Positions 1 through 10,788 of a stretch of 64,000 bases of DNA are shown here, piece by piece. The position numbers and the translations under genes were made by a program. Under the pieces are notes generated by a model that made no database searches, was not told where the DNA came from, and saw only the letters and a list, made by a program, of their open reading frames with translations. The stretch covers positions 1 to 64,000 of the forward strand of contig JADNYV010000146.1 in the NCBI GenBank assembly GCA_015501055.1, given 5' to 3'. The number at the start of each line of letters is the position of its first letter. The first letter of the stretch is position 1. Source of the DNA: Mucidula mucida (Eukaryota > Basidiomycota > Agaricomycetes > Agaricales > Physalacriaceae).

Positions 1-377
1 TACCGAAGCCGTACCATGTTGGACACACACCACACATGGATGACATCATACATGGCCGATACCTCATAGACTTCCTATTGTATACACATCACTGACACTT
101 GTAGCACACATGGTTGTTTCAGTATTATTACTTACATGCAGTTACCACTCGTATTTAATGGTTTCACGGACTAGTAGCATACAACACTGGGTCAAGGGCG
201 TGGAGTTAACCCTAGCGGAAACACGTATGAACAAGAAGTCCCAAATACAGACTTACTAGTATATAAGGAGTAGCATAGCATCATTGTACTTTAGTTCCAA
301 TCTCGTTTATACACCTGGCCTAGCCTAGTTCTTGCTGTGGTACCTGGTTAGTCTTGTGGCTTAGTCAGTTGCTAACA
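1..377 (+). repeat. Gypsy-A 5' LTR, left end outside the window
   Basis: Matches the LTR of the complete gypsy-B element (10246-10774), including the box TATATAAG near 261, and ends in GCTAACA at 377. Compared with gypsy-B it has many C-to-T and G-to-A changes, often at CpG. The 5' part of the LTR is cut off by the window edge. The next bases (378 onward) correspond to the gypsy-B primer-binding site. Confidence 0.9.
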
Positions 378-975
378 GAAGATCAGAACTACTTTCTACC
401 ACCTACCACACATCCCTGATCATCAATCAGCACTTTGCTGTTTGATCATCGCACATTCCCCCATCCCCTTTTCTGTTTACAGATTAATGGAATCCTAATC
501 CCAGTGCACGTCCGCATATGTGTGTATTGGTCCCAGTAGCGCTGGCTAACAGTTAGAGATAACTGCCTCGGGTGCTGGAAGTAGCCGCTCTCACGAGAAC
601 GAACTTTTGGCAGTTGCACTTCAGTGGGCGTTGTTTACGGGTCAACCCCTGTTTCCAGGAAAAATTTGGCTTACCTCACACTAGAGGGACGTTGGCTGGG
701 CAATTGCGAACTTGTGATGAGCTCTTGGGCTCCGTAGATACATAGTCAGTAGTTGATAAAATAGCGTAGACAGTTACAATACTTACCTACTTTACTTACC
801 TTACGATACACATCATCATTCCCCACCCTACCAAGTCCTGGATTCTATTTCAGATCTAGGCAATTCCCCCTTATTCATCCAAACCTCTATCCCCTCACCC
901 GTTTCATCCAAACCCGCATCACCCATATCCCCACTTTCACCCTTTCACTCTCCAATCTCATCACCCCAATTCACC

Positions 976-1890
976 ATGTCCAACAAAGCACCTGAACCCG
1001 CTTATCACGCTAATGCCGAACCCAAAGGCCAATCCCTTGTCAACAAGCCTTATGACTAAGACGAGGACAAGACCAAGTACAAGAGCTGGTGGCGATCAAT
1101 GTTCACATATATCCGTGACAAGAAGAACAACATCACATCTGACTCCGAAAGGATCAATGTTGTTCTCTCCTACATCTGAGGAGATCATGTCGATGCATGG
1201 GTCCAGAACTACACGGACCAGAACTTCAGTGAGAAACAAGAGGAATGGAGAGTCTCCTGGGCACAGTTCAAGGAGCATCTGAAGGAACAATTTGTGGATT
1301 CCAACCTCGCGCGAGATGTGCAAGACCAGATTGAGCGGTTGCGCCAGGGGCAAGACACTGCTCAAGACTTTTTCCAGAAGTTTGAGATCCTGCTTACGCA
1401 GGCAGGATATTCAAAGGATGATGCATATGTTGTGCGTCTTCTCAAGACCAACGTCAATGAGAAGATCATCAACCAGATCTATGGCAGCCGAGATGGGTTG
1501 CCGGAAGAATACAATGATTGGAAGAAGCAGATCATCTAGATCAATCAGTTGTGAAGAAGGCGGATGGCGAGCAAAAGGCCCGGTATGCAGTCCCGGCCCC
1601 AAACTCCGCAGGCGGCTATATCAAGAGCCAATCCTACGAACCCACCCCCGACGCCAATCACACAACGAGATGCCACCAGCGTTACCTATGAAGGAGCCGG
1701 CAGGCCGATAGACATTGACAACACACGTCAAAGAGGACTTTGCTTCAGCTGTGGCGAACACGGCCATATCAGCAGGTTCTGTCCTAAGAAGGGTTGACCC
1801 CAGATGATTCGGGGTTTGTGGACCGAAATGAATGATGAGGAGAAGAAGAAGTTGGCCGAAGAGCTGGATTTTGCGAAGCTTCCGCAGTAG
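976..1890 (+). pseudogene. gag: Gypsy-A gag, broken by stop codons
   Basis: Retrotransposon capsid protein, a decayed copy of gypsy-B gag. It starts at the ATG at 976 and follows the same reading as gypsy-B, with a Retrotrans_gag-type core (WWRSMFTYIRDKK, then LRQGQDTAQDFFQKFE) and a zinc knuckle near 1741-1785 (CFSCGEHGHISRFC, CX2CX4HX4C). In-frame stops occur near 1056, 1176 and 1537, and a CGA codon after the knuckle has become TGA at about 1795. Unlike gypsy-B, the stretch joining the core to the knuckle (near 1685-1700) is in one frame, so this copy keeps the ancestral reading there. Non-functional. Confidence 0.88.
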
Positions 1891-4740
1891 ACGCAGTCCT
1901 GCCGGAGCAGTTATCAAGGGAAAAGTTGTCAGATGCAGAATCTATTTATAGTACTGGTACTGATACACCTAAAATATCATTGACGACTTCACCAACAAGA
2001 CCTGCGAAAGAAAGATTTGAGCCAAATATGCCCGAGTGGATTGTACAACAGCTAAGAGAGGATGAAGTGTCGAGAGCAGTGGGAATTTTGAGAGCATGGA
2101 TGCCGGAGCGAGAGAGAGAGAAGCAACAAAGGAGATAGTGATGGCGATTAGAGCATTGACAAAGGAAGCTGTGGTGGAAGTTGTGACGGAGTTGAAAAAG
2201 TCAAGGAAGTACATCCGAGGAACAAAGGGGCAGGACATAAAACTCTAAGTAACCATAGAGAGCGTGCACACAGGCTCTGAATGGGAAACGAGTGCCCTTC
2301 TTGACAGTGGAGCAATGGGTTCTTGCGTCAATAAAGAATTCGTTGAGAAGAACGGACTCCCAATCAAGGAGTTACCGGTCAAGCTTCCTGTCTACAATGC
2401 GGATGGAACTCTAAACAAGGGAGGGGCAATTGAGGATTTTGTGGAGGTCCGGATGTAGATTGGTGATCACGCCAAAAAGATCAAGTTGGCCGTCACCAAT
2501 CTTGGCAAAACAAGTATCTTTTGGGGCTAGATTGGCTACAATATCACAACCCCGATCAACTGGACGGAATTTTGATTAATGCCCAGACCATTGCGGCTAT
2601 CTACCGAGTATGACTTGCCAAAAGATGAAGGAGAAGATGTAGAAGAGAAGCTGGAGGAGGGAGAGCAGTTGTTTTGGATGAACTGGGACAACTATCGCAA
2701 AAGCGGTGAAAAGCTGAGATCACAACAACCTTCATCCGCTGCTGCACCTTACATCGAGGAATTCTCCGATGTATTCAGCAAGGCGGACTTTGACAAGCTA
2801 CCGGAGCGAAGACCCTGGGATCACGCGATAGAACTCATGCCTGGTTCCAAACCAGTTGACTGCAAGGTCTATCCCCTTAGTCCATCGAGCAGAAGGTGTT
2901 AGATGAGTTCTTGGAGGAAAACATACGCACGGGACGCATACGGTCATCAATCTCACCCATGGCGTCACCTTTCTTCTTTGTCAAGAAGAAGGATGGAAGT
3001 CTTTGGCCCGTACAAGATTATCGGAAATTGAACGACATGACAATCAAAAACCAATATCCCTTGCCGTTGATTCAGGAGCTTATCGACAAGTTGAAGGAGC
3101 AAAGGTTTTCACAAAGATGGATGTTCGATGGGGTTACAATAACATCCGGATCAAAGAAGGTAATGAGTGGAAAGCGGCGTTTAGAACAAACCGGGGCCTG
3201 TTCGAGCCCTCAGTCATGTTCTTCGGACTTACAAACTCGCCGGCAACGTTCCAATCGTTCATGAATCACATTCTGAAGGAGTTGATCGATGAAGGACATG
3301 TTATAGTATACTTAGATGATATACTTATCTTTACGAACACTTTGGAAGAGCACAGACACATTGTACGAAAGATATTAGAGATATTACGAGTAAATAAGTT
3401 GTATTTAAAACCCGAGAAATGTAGTTTTGAGGCACATACTGTAGACTACTTAGGAGTTATTGTTGGAGGAGGAGAAGTGAAGATGGATCCGGCAAAAGTG
3501 GCCGTAGTGAAGGAATGGAAGGAGCTGATGAAGAAGAAGGAAGTACAGTCATTCCTGGGCTTCTGCAACTTCCACTAACGTTTCATCCGGGGATTTGCGG
3601 GAGTAGCGAAGCCATTGACATTGCTAACTGGGAAGGGCGAATGGGTTTGGGGTATGGAGCAACACAAGGCGTTTGCGGAGTTAAAACGGAGGATGATAGA
3701 AGAACCCATTCTGATTGTACCCCACAACAATGGCAGGTTTTGAGTTGAGGTGGACTTCTTGAACTATGCAAATGGGGCTGTTCTTTCCCAATTTGTTGAC
3801 GGGAAATGGAGACCAGTGGCTTTTCGATCTTGCGCGTTAAATGAAGTTGAACACAACTACAAGATCTACGACAAGGAAATGATGGCTATCATGGACTCAA
3901 TTAATGACTGGAGGCAGTATCTTCTAGGAGCAACGGAGACAATGGAGGTTTTTACCGATCATCAAAACCTTCAGTACTTCCGGAAGCCACAGAAGTTGAA
4001 TTGGAGGTAGGCGAGATGGGTTACAGAGTTGGCAGAGTATGACATACAGATGATTTATAAGCCGGGCAGGACGATGGGAAAAGCTGATGCCTTGTCAAGG
4101 ATGACAGGCCTTGGATAGGGGGAAAAAGATAACAAAAATGTTGTTTTGCTAAAACCAGAGTTTTTTATTTCACAAATTCAATTTTCTGTACATACAGTAG
4201 ATACACCGGAGGACAAATTACTTAACAAAATCAAACAAAGAAAAGGAAACAAAGACAGATACGTACAAAAAGCATTAGAAAACAAAGAAAAAGGATGGGA
4301 AGAGAAGGAAAATGGACTTATTATGTGGAAAGATCATATTTACATACCGAAGGACAAGGAATTGCGGGGGAAAAGTTATTGGAATGCTTGATGACAAACG
4401 CTTCAGGCCGTTTAAAGTGATCAAGAAAGTTGGGACGAGTTCTTACAAGCTCCAGATCCCTCATACGTGGAAGAGCATCCATCCTGTGTTCAATGAAGCC
4501 CTGCTGACACCCTACCACAAGCCTCAGCTCCCAACGCAACCCCAAGACACGCGTCCATCACCTGTGCTGGAAGGTGCCGAGCCGGAATGGGAGGTTGAGA
4601 AAGTGGTTAATTCCCGGAAGTACCGCGGGGGTTTCCAGTACAAGGTTCACTGGAAGGGTTATGGCACACACAAGCAGACATGGGAACCGGCATGCAATCT
4701 CAAGAATGCCGACAAAGCTATCCGCAATTTTCACCAATAG
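1891..4740 (+). pseudogene. pol: Gypsy-A pol, decayed, integrase core deleted
   Basis: Remains of a chromovirus polyprotein in the order protease, reverse transcriptase, RNase H, integrase, chromodomain. The protease motif LLDSGA lies at 2264-2458, ended by a TAG. RT spans about 2700-3578 with YLDDILIF near 3310, a 1-nt loss near 3095 and an in-frame TAA at 3576. RNase H (3579-4015) keeps VFTDHQNL but ends in TAG where gypsy-B has CAG. Only the start of integrase survives (4146-4390). About 0.88 kb containing the DDE core is missing relative to gypsy-B, after which the reading rejoins at the integrase C-terminus and the chromodomain (KVHWKGYGTHKQTWEPACN). Dead copy. Confidence 0.88.
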
Positions 4741-4925
4741 TACCCGAACAAGCCAAAGCCATCTGCACTTGCTCGAATTGAAGTTCCTATGTTGCAGTTT
4801 CCATCCCATTTGTTCTGACCCATGCCACCGCCCAATATCAAACCCCTTAATGTCACACTACCCTCTGCAGCCCTCATGGAGCAACTCTGGCGCAAAATGG
4901 AACTTGCGCCTTAAGGAGGGGGTGA

Positions 4926-5426
4926 TGTTATGAATTGCCATATTTTCACATTTTCACATCTCATCATATCTTATCGGGGGCTTGTCTTATCAACCAACGG
5001 ACTGTTTCATCATCTGTTTTGTCACCAATCATACTCCTTTTCATTACCAAAGCCATACTCATATTGGATACACACCCAACACATGAATGACATCATACAT
5101 GGCCGATACCTCATGGACTTCCTATTGTATACACATCACTGACACTCGTAGCACACATGGTTGTTTCAGTATTATTACTTACATGCAGTTACCACTCGTA
5201 TTTAATGGTTTCACGGACTAGTAGCATATAACACTGGGTCAAGGGCGTGGAGTTAACTCTAGCAGAAACACATATGGACAAGGAGTCCTAAACACAGACT
5301 TACTAGTATATAAGCAGTAGCGTAGCATCATTGTACTTTAGTTCCAATCTTGTTTATACACCTGGCCTAGCCTAGTTCTTGCTGTGGTACCTGGTTTAGT
5401 CTCGTGGCTATAGTCAATCGCTAATA
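4926..5426 (+). repeat. Gypsy-A 3' LTR
   Basis: Begins TGTTATGAATTGCC directly after a purine-rich tract (AAGGAGGGGGTGA) and runs to CGCTAATA, where gypsy-B has CGCTAACA. At 501 bp it lacks a short segment (TCTTACAAACACGAACG and neighbours) present in the gypsy-B LTR. The flank from 5427 onward is copia-D reverse transcriptase read on the minus strand, so gypsy-A lies inside copia-D. The matching target duplication is outside the window. Confidence 0.88.
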
Positions 5427-5620
5427 GCTTGTTTGCAGCCATCAGATTTCTGATTAAAGACCTAGCGGCATTTGATGACCATCCGTCCTTTCGGACAGTC
5501 CACAAGGAAGTAAACCTTGCGCTGATGGAGCGCCTTAAGCTCCTTGCGACAAGCATCAAACCACTCCTTCTGTAGCGCCTTTGGCAGCTTGTAAATATTG
5601 CGTAAAGTCCAATTGCAGAT
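5427..5620 (-). pseudogene. pol: Copia-D reverse transcriptase, N-terminal fragment
   Basis: On the minus strand this reads as the start of a Ty1/copia reverse transcriptase: residues like LQKEWFDACRKELKAL, then YFLVDCPKGRMVIKCR, a stop where W is expected, then VFNQKSDGC. This matches the family pattern in which LVD-PKGR is followed by KWVFK-K-DG. It is cut at 5427 by the gypsy-A LTR and on its upstream side by gypsy-C. The rest of RT and RNase H would lie left of the window. Confidence 0.72.
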
Positions 5621-5640
5621 ATTGAACGTGTCGCTTATCA

Positions 5641-7890
5641 GAAAGCTTAGCTTTGGGTTGCATTGTCTTCAGGTTCTTGCCATCTAATAGCACCTTGTCT
5701 CCAACCTTAAACATAATGCCCTTCTCTGTGATATCTCTGTTGTTCCTTTTCATCACTTCTGCCGCTGTAGCAAGGCTTGCTTGAACCTTGTTGCACAAAT
5801 GCTAAAGGTTGGTGAGTCGTTCCTCAATAGAGGGGATGTTGGATATGGGGTTCAGTGGGGGAAAGAAGCGCAGCTGATATCTGTAGAGAAGTTCAAAGGG
5901 GGATTTGCCTGTGGCAGAGTGAACACCAGTGTTGTGGGAGAAATCAGTGTATGGTAGGTGCTTGACCTAGTTGTCTTGTCGGTAGACACATAGGTATTGC
6001 TCGAGCTCTTGGTTGTAGTGCTTGGTTTTGTTGTCTTTCTAGGGATGATAAGCCGTACTGAGCGCAGAGGTACTGCCAAGCTTAGCGTGAATAGCCTGCA
6101 TAACCTTGCTGGCAAACTGGGGGCCTCAGTTGGAGATCATCTTGTCTCAAAGACCGTAATGTCGGAAGATGCCTTTCAGCAGTATATCCACTGTGCCGTC
6201 TGTGTTGATGGTCTTGCAACATGGGGATACAACCACACCCTTTGTGAGTTAGTCAACCACACAGTGGATGACGTTGTAACCTTTACATTCCGGAAGATTG
6301 GTAATGAAGTTGGTTGTGATGGTGCCAAAGAGACATTCAGGGTCCTTATTAGGAATGAGCGGGACGTGGGCGGGATGGTTGCTAGGCTTTATCATCTAAC
6401 AGGTAGCACAGCTGTTGACATAGTCTTGAACAAAGACTGACATGCCTGGCCACCAGAACTCTCAACTAAGAAGCTCGTACATCTTGAAGCGCTCTGGGTG
6501 CCCGGGGGCAACAAGGTCGTGGTGCATTTTGACTATGTCACATTGAAGTTTGAGGTTGTTTGGAACGTAAACCTTGCCTCGGAAGAGGACAATGCCGTCT
6601 TTGTAGTTCCATTCCTGTAAGTTTTTAACCAGCAAACGGGGACCATTTTTAAGAATCATGTCTAACACACCACGGACTTTAATGTCCTTCTCTGGACATT
6701 CTTAAATATGTCTCCTTAACTCTGCATCTCCAATTGCGGTAACCTCACCCGGCTGTGTTGCCCGAATTCGGAAGAATTTAGGATCCAGTAATACTTGGTT
6801 TGAGTTATCCTCCTTAACCCCCTCTTTATGATCTGCACGGCGGGAGAGCGGATTGCTGTGATTATGTCTCCTTCTTTAATCCAAACATTATTGTAACCCC
6901 AACACAAGTCAATTTTAGAGAAGATCCTTGCACCCTTAAGCTTGTTAATAAGCTCAGGTATAAGCAAAAGGGGGTACTGGTTCTTGATGGTTCCCTTGTT
7001 GAGCTTGCGGTAGTCCTGAACAGGGTGTAGCTTTCCGTCTTTCTTTTTAACAAAGAAGAAGAGACTTGCGATAGGGGATTTAGATGAACAGATATATCCT
7101 TTGGCCAAGTTCTTATCCAGGAACGTGTCGAGTTCAACTTGTTCAACGGGCAACAGAGGATAGGTCTTGCACGGTTTAGGTTCAAACTTAGGAGTAAGAT
7201 CAATAGCATGATCCCAGGAGGTGTGTGTGGGGAGACGTTTGAACGTGCATTTGTTAAAGACTGTAAGATAGGTGTGGTAGGGTGCTGGGATTTGCAAGGA
7301 TAGGGAACAGATGTTGGTTGGTTTCTTGTTTTCTTTTGCAAGTTGCTGAGCCTTTGTAAACCCCACGCAAATGTGAACAGAGGGGCTGTCTGAAGGATTT
7401 GGATCTCGCACCAGGCGGGGATAATCATTCCGGAAGACTTGTTCAAACATCTGCTCTTCCCACTCTCTCAGTACCTCCTTCTTCTCCTCTTTGTCTTCGG
7501 TGAATAAAGCCGCTGGGGCTTGTAGCCGGTTGGAACTCTGCATGCGGGCTAAGTGCCTCCTTCCCGCAGTTTGCTGGACGGGGACCGGTTGGAGGTTATC
7601 TTGCCAATCCTTCTACTGAACCTTATGGTCTTTATGCCAGAGCCGAGGATTATGAGGTTTTGCAGAGGCGTCAGCTGGAACTGGAGTGGATTTAGTGTGT
7701 GTACACACATTAGTTACAGGAGGGTTCTTAAGAATGCAGGTTTTTGGACATTGGTTAAAGTTAACCTGGGTGCCGACCCAGTTGATAGAGGGATTGTGCT
7801 CATCCAGCCAGTCTGTTCCCAGAATGACGTCATGTACAGCATATTAACTGGCAAAATTCTTGGCAACATGTGTTACGGCTCATCCTAACA
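5641..7890 (-). pseudogene. pol: Gypsy-C pol, internally deleted
   Basis: Minus-strand chromovirus polyprotein remains, distinct from gypsy-A/B. From 5' to 3': protease tail (GTDWLDEHNPSINW, about 7770-7840); RT N-terminus ([20 protein letters not shown], then WGYNNVWIKEGD, about 6860-7260); a junction to the end of RNase H (NPLSRRADHKEG, about 6820-6855); integrase zinc region (MHHDLVAPGHPERFKMYELL, about 6465-6670); integrase core with a stop in the second Asp box (SN-stop-GPQFASKV, about 6090-6150, a CGA-to-TGA change); and the C-terminal VGDKVLLDGKNLK block (about 5690). The YxDD core of RT and most of RNase H are missing. No chromodomain or 3' LTR is seen before copia-D resumes near 5620. 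Confidence 0.8.
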
Positions 7891-8022
7891 TTGTGGTAGG
7901 GGAGCATTCTAAAAATCCAAACCGGCAACATCCTTCAAATACACCATTGCCTGCTCTTTTGCATTTCCCTGCAACGTCCAAAAAAGATTGGCCACCACAC
8001 TGATCTGCTGGACGGCATTGAC

Positions 8023-9480
8023 TTAGGTTGATGTAGAAGTGTCGGACATGGAGGTAAATGGGGCACCAGGCACAATGATCTCGGTGGTGCAAACATTCCA
8101 GGCAGGGACAGGGCCACGTGTGGGACAGTTGTTGGACATGTGGCCGGTCTGGCAGCATTTGAAGCAGGCCCCACAACAACAAAGGATTTCTTGTTCAAAG
8201 GCAGTTAGTCTTGGAAGAGCAGGAGGGTTCAATTATGCACCTGGGCGTCTAGACGCGTCCATATTCATGGGGACTCCCATGTTAGGGGCTGGGGCTTGGA
8301 CAGCTGAAGTTGGTTGGGGCACTAATGTCAAAGTTGTACCCCAGCCATTGGAACACTAAATGGCCTTCTCATGTTGTTGTGCCTTCCACATGTTCTGCAT
8401 TACAACTGCACATTGCTTGTAGTCCGCAAGGCTGGTGGGAATGGGGAACAAGGTGAAGATGCAATCAACCAGGCTTGGGTTAAGACTCTTTTTGAAGTAG
8501 TGGAGCAAGGAGATCTCATTAAAACCGGACTCGTTAGTGTGGGTATCAAATGCAGTGATGAACATAGCAAGGTCTGCCAGCTCTCCTGTTATGCGGATTG
8601 TTTCCACCATCTGACAAGCGGTGGTAACAAGGTCTAGAGCGGCAAAGTCCAATTTGAACTGATTAATGACGGTATTCATGGTGGTCCATTGCTTATCAGC
8701 GGGGGCGATAGTGTTATCCGCCTAATTGGCATTGTACTTCTTCATGCGCCTCTCCGCCCATTTGCCTGCAATGAGACCCTTAAGGTAGCTGAGGAATAAC
8801 GAGACCTGTTCTTTGCCAGTGGTATAACAGGCCTTGTTGAGGCAAAAGTGATTGCAGAAGTGTGCAAGCCAGGTGCTGAACGTGGCATGGTTGTCATGGT
8901 AGTTGTTAAGCTTGGCACCGTGTTCAGAGATGTTGGACATGGTAGGGTTAGGAACTGGAAGATTAGACTGGGGTGGATTAGGGGGAGATGACAAGGGCAA
9001 TGGGGGATCAGGAGCAGGTGAATTAAGGCTAAGATCAATAGGGATTGGCGAAGTGGGATGGGAAACTGGGGTATGGGGTTTGGAGACCAGGGATAATACA
9101 GGTGCAGGTTCCTGGGTTTGAACCAGTTCTGGGGATAGCGGGGGTAGTAAGTGGGTGACTGGTACTGGTTGTAATGACAACTCAGCTGGGGCCTCTCTTG
9201 AGGTAGCAGCTCTCTGTGCTAGCTCTCTGTGGTGTTGCTCTAAGCGTCATTGGGCACCGGCAAAGTCTTTTGAGTTGAGGTAGACTTTTTTACCGTCTTC
9301 CACGGGGATGTACCAGAATTCTTTGATGTCATCAAAGTAGGTTGTGTTCCAGTCATCAGCGAGGTTGATGATCCAGTGGTTTCCATTGATTTCATTAAAG
9401 ACAACGCCGGGAGGAAGCGAGGATGGCTCAGCGTCAGCAGAGAAGCGCGCAATGGTGAAGGCTTGTCGGTGCATGGGCAA
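8023..9480 (-). pseudogene. gag: Gypsy-C gag, decayed
   Basis: Three minus-strand stretches read as one capsid gene: an N-terminal block (9247-9480, NGNHWIINLADDWNTTYFDD); a proline-rich region leading into a gag core (8356-9180, WLAHFCNHFCLNKA, then KQCAVVMQNMWKAQ); and a zinc knuckle in 8023-8232 (CFKCCQTGHMSNNC, CX2CX4HX4C). Stops and frame changes separate them. It lies between the gypsy-C 5' LTR and its protease remnant, as expected for gag. Confidence 0.78.
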
Positions 9481-9679
9481 AGCTTACGCGGGAACTAGCA
9501 ATGTCAAACCTGTATAGCCCAAGGCAGCGCTTTGAAGTTAAGTTCTTCAGTGGTCAACGTACGGGGAGGTGGTATATCTTTTAAATGCAAATGAGTAGCT
9601 CAGGGGGCAAGATTGGGTCTGGGTTTAACTAATTGGTTGGTGGGCATACACGAGCAAGGCAGCGAGGTGGGTGTAGAAG

Positions 9680-9689
9680 AGTTTGTTAA
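9680..9689 (-). promoter_or_regulatory. Gypsy-C primer-binding site (self-priming type)
   Basis: Directly inside the LTR, the minus strand reads TTAACAAACT. The LTR itself carries AGTTTGTCAA (plus strand 9849-9858) about 36 bp downstream of a TATATATA box, which pairs with this site at 9 of 10 positions. In the Tf1/sushi group the 5' end of the transcript primes its own reverse transcription, and this arrangement fits. The one mismatch is a G-to-A type change. Confidence 0.5.
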
Positions 9690-9691
9690 TG

Positions 9692-10137
9692 TGTCAAGGA
9701 CAGAGTCCGGTGTAAACCAAACAACCACCCAAATTGCACAAAGACGGGAGAATAATGAAAACAAAAGGCAAAAATAATAATAGGGTGAGGTAGGAGCAGG
9801 TCAGGCTCAATACAGTGCAGGGGGCTACTGAATAGTGTAGAAACAAAGTTGACAAACTGAGGAATCTACCTAGAAAGGCTGTGTATATATATAAAGAGTT
9901 TGTGGCTGTGTAAACAATAGAATGGCTCAAAGTTAAACAAGAGGCAGTGTGGATTGTGTCATGAGGTAATGGACAAGTGATAGGCTATGCTAATGGGCTA
10001 TACCTGGATCAGGCCTGGGCTAAGGCAATGCAGACCGGACCTGGAGCGTGTGATATGTAATGATAAAAGAGTGTGGTGTTGACGCAATGACATGGTGGAC
10101 CAAGGTGGGGACAACAGAATAGAGGCAATTTGTGACA
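9692..10137 (-). repeat. Gypsy-C 5' LTR
   Basis: A 446-bp non-coding block bounded by TGTCA...TGACA, with a TATA box on the minus strand (TTATATATATAC, around 9885-9895), sitting just upstream of gypsy-C gag. Copia-D coding sequence resumes exactly at 10138. No second LTR copy was found in the window, so the assignment rests on the boundary motif, the TATA box, the self-priming match and the position. Confidence 0.7.
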
Positions 10138-10245
10138 GTCTGTTGGGTTGGACATTCATAGATGTTTCTGGGTAAAAAGGGATCTTGTGCTTGCGTGTGG
10201 ATCTCCATGGTGCGTTAGGCACCGGAGCAGGCTTCTGGCGGCGTT
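10138..10245 (-). pseudogene. Copia-D linker between integrase and RT
   Basis: Minus-strand reading RRQKPAPVPNAPWRSTRKHK is the basic, proline-rich linker usual between copia integrase and RT. If gypsy-B and one GCGTT copy are removed mentally, the frame runs directly from DITPQQR at 16766 upward into RRQKPAP here. That shows both pieces were one reading frame before gypsy-B inserted. Confidence 0.75.
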
Positions 10246-10774
10246 TGTTATGAATCGCCATATTTTCACATTTTCAATCTTATCATATCTTATCGGGGGG
10301 CTTGTCTTATCAACCAACGGACTGTTTCATCATCCGTTTCGTCACCAATCGTACTCCTTTTCATTACCAAAGCCGTACTCATGTCGGACACACACCCAAC
10401 ACATGGATGACATCATACATGCCGATACCTCATGGACTTCCTATTGTATACACACCACCGACACTCGTAGCACACATGGTCGTTTCAGTATTATTACTTA
10501 CATGCAGTTACCACTCGTATTTAATGGTTTCATGGACTAGTAGCATACAACACTGGGTCAAGGACGTGGTGTTATCCCTAGCGGAAACACGTATGGACAA
10601 GGAGTCCCAAACACAGGCTTACTAGTATATAAGCAGTAGTATAGTATCATTGTACTTTAGTTCCGATCTCGTTTATACACCTGGCCTAGCCTAGTCTTAC
10701 AAACACGAACGTTTTCCTCCTTAGTTCTTGCTGTGGTACCTGGTTGAGTCTCGTGGCTTAGTCAGTCGCTAACA
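10246..10774 (+). repeat. Gypsy-B 5' LTR
   Basis: 529 bp, TGTTATGAATCG...CGCTAACA, nearly identical to the 3' LTR (16233-16760). The few visible differences include CACTCG versus CACTCA near 10470/16455 and a changed base in the AAGGACGTGG/AAGGGCGTGG stretch, so the insertion is recent but not brand new. Confidence 0.95.
10626..10669 (+). promoter_or_regulatory. Gypsy-B LTR promoter: TATA box and predicted transcript start
   Basis: TATATAA at 10626-10632 is followed 32 bp later by TAGTTCCGATCT (10658-10669). That 12-mer is the exact reverse complement of the sequence just inside the LTR (10777-10788), which is what is expected if the transcript begins near 10658 and folds back to prime itself. 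Confidence 0.7.
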
Positions 10775-10776
10775 GA

Positions 10777-10788
10777 AGATCGGAACTA
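10777..10788 (+). other. Gypsy-B self-priming primer-binding site
   Basis: AGATCGGAACTA, two bases inside the 5' LTR, pairs perfectly (12 of 12) with LTR positions 10658-10669. No tRNA 3'-end complement (starting TGG) follows the LTR. Self-priming is known for fungal Tf1 and its sushi relatives. Confidence 0.75.

Noticed and set aside
5997..6440. Plus-strand ORF of 147 codons
   Set aside because: It is antisense to the gypsy-C integrase, whose minus-strand reading matches GPQFASKV and the HHCC region.
10148..10625. Plus-strand ORFs (130 and 107 codons) spanning the start of gypsy-B
   Set aside because: They lie in the gypsy-B LTR, repeat in the 3' LTR and show no coding features.
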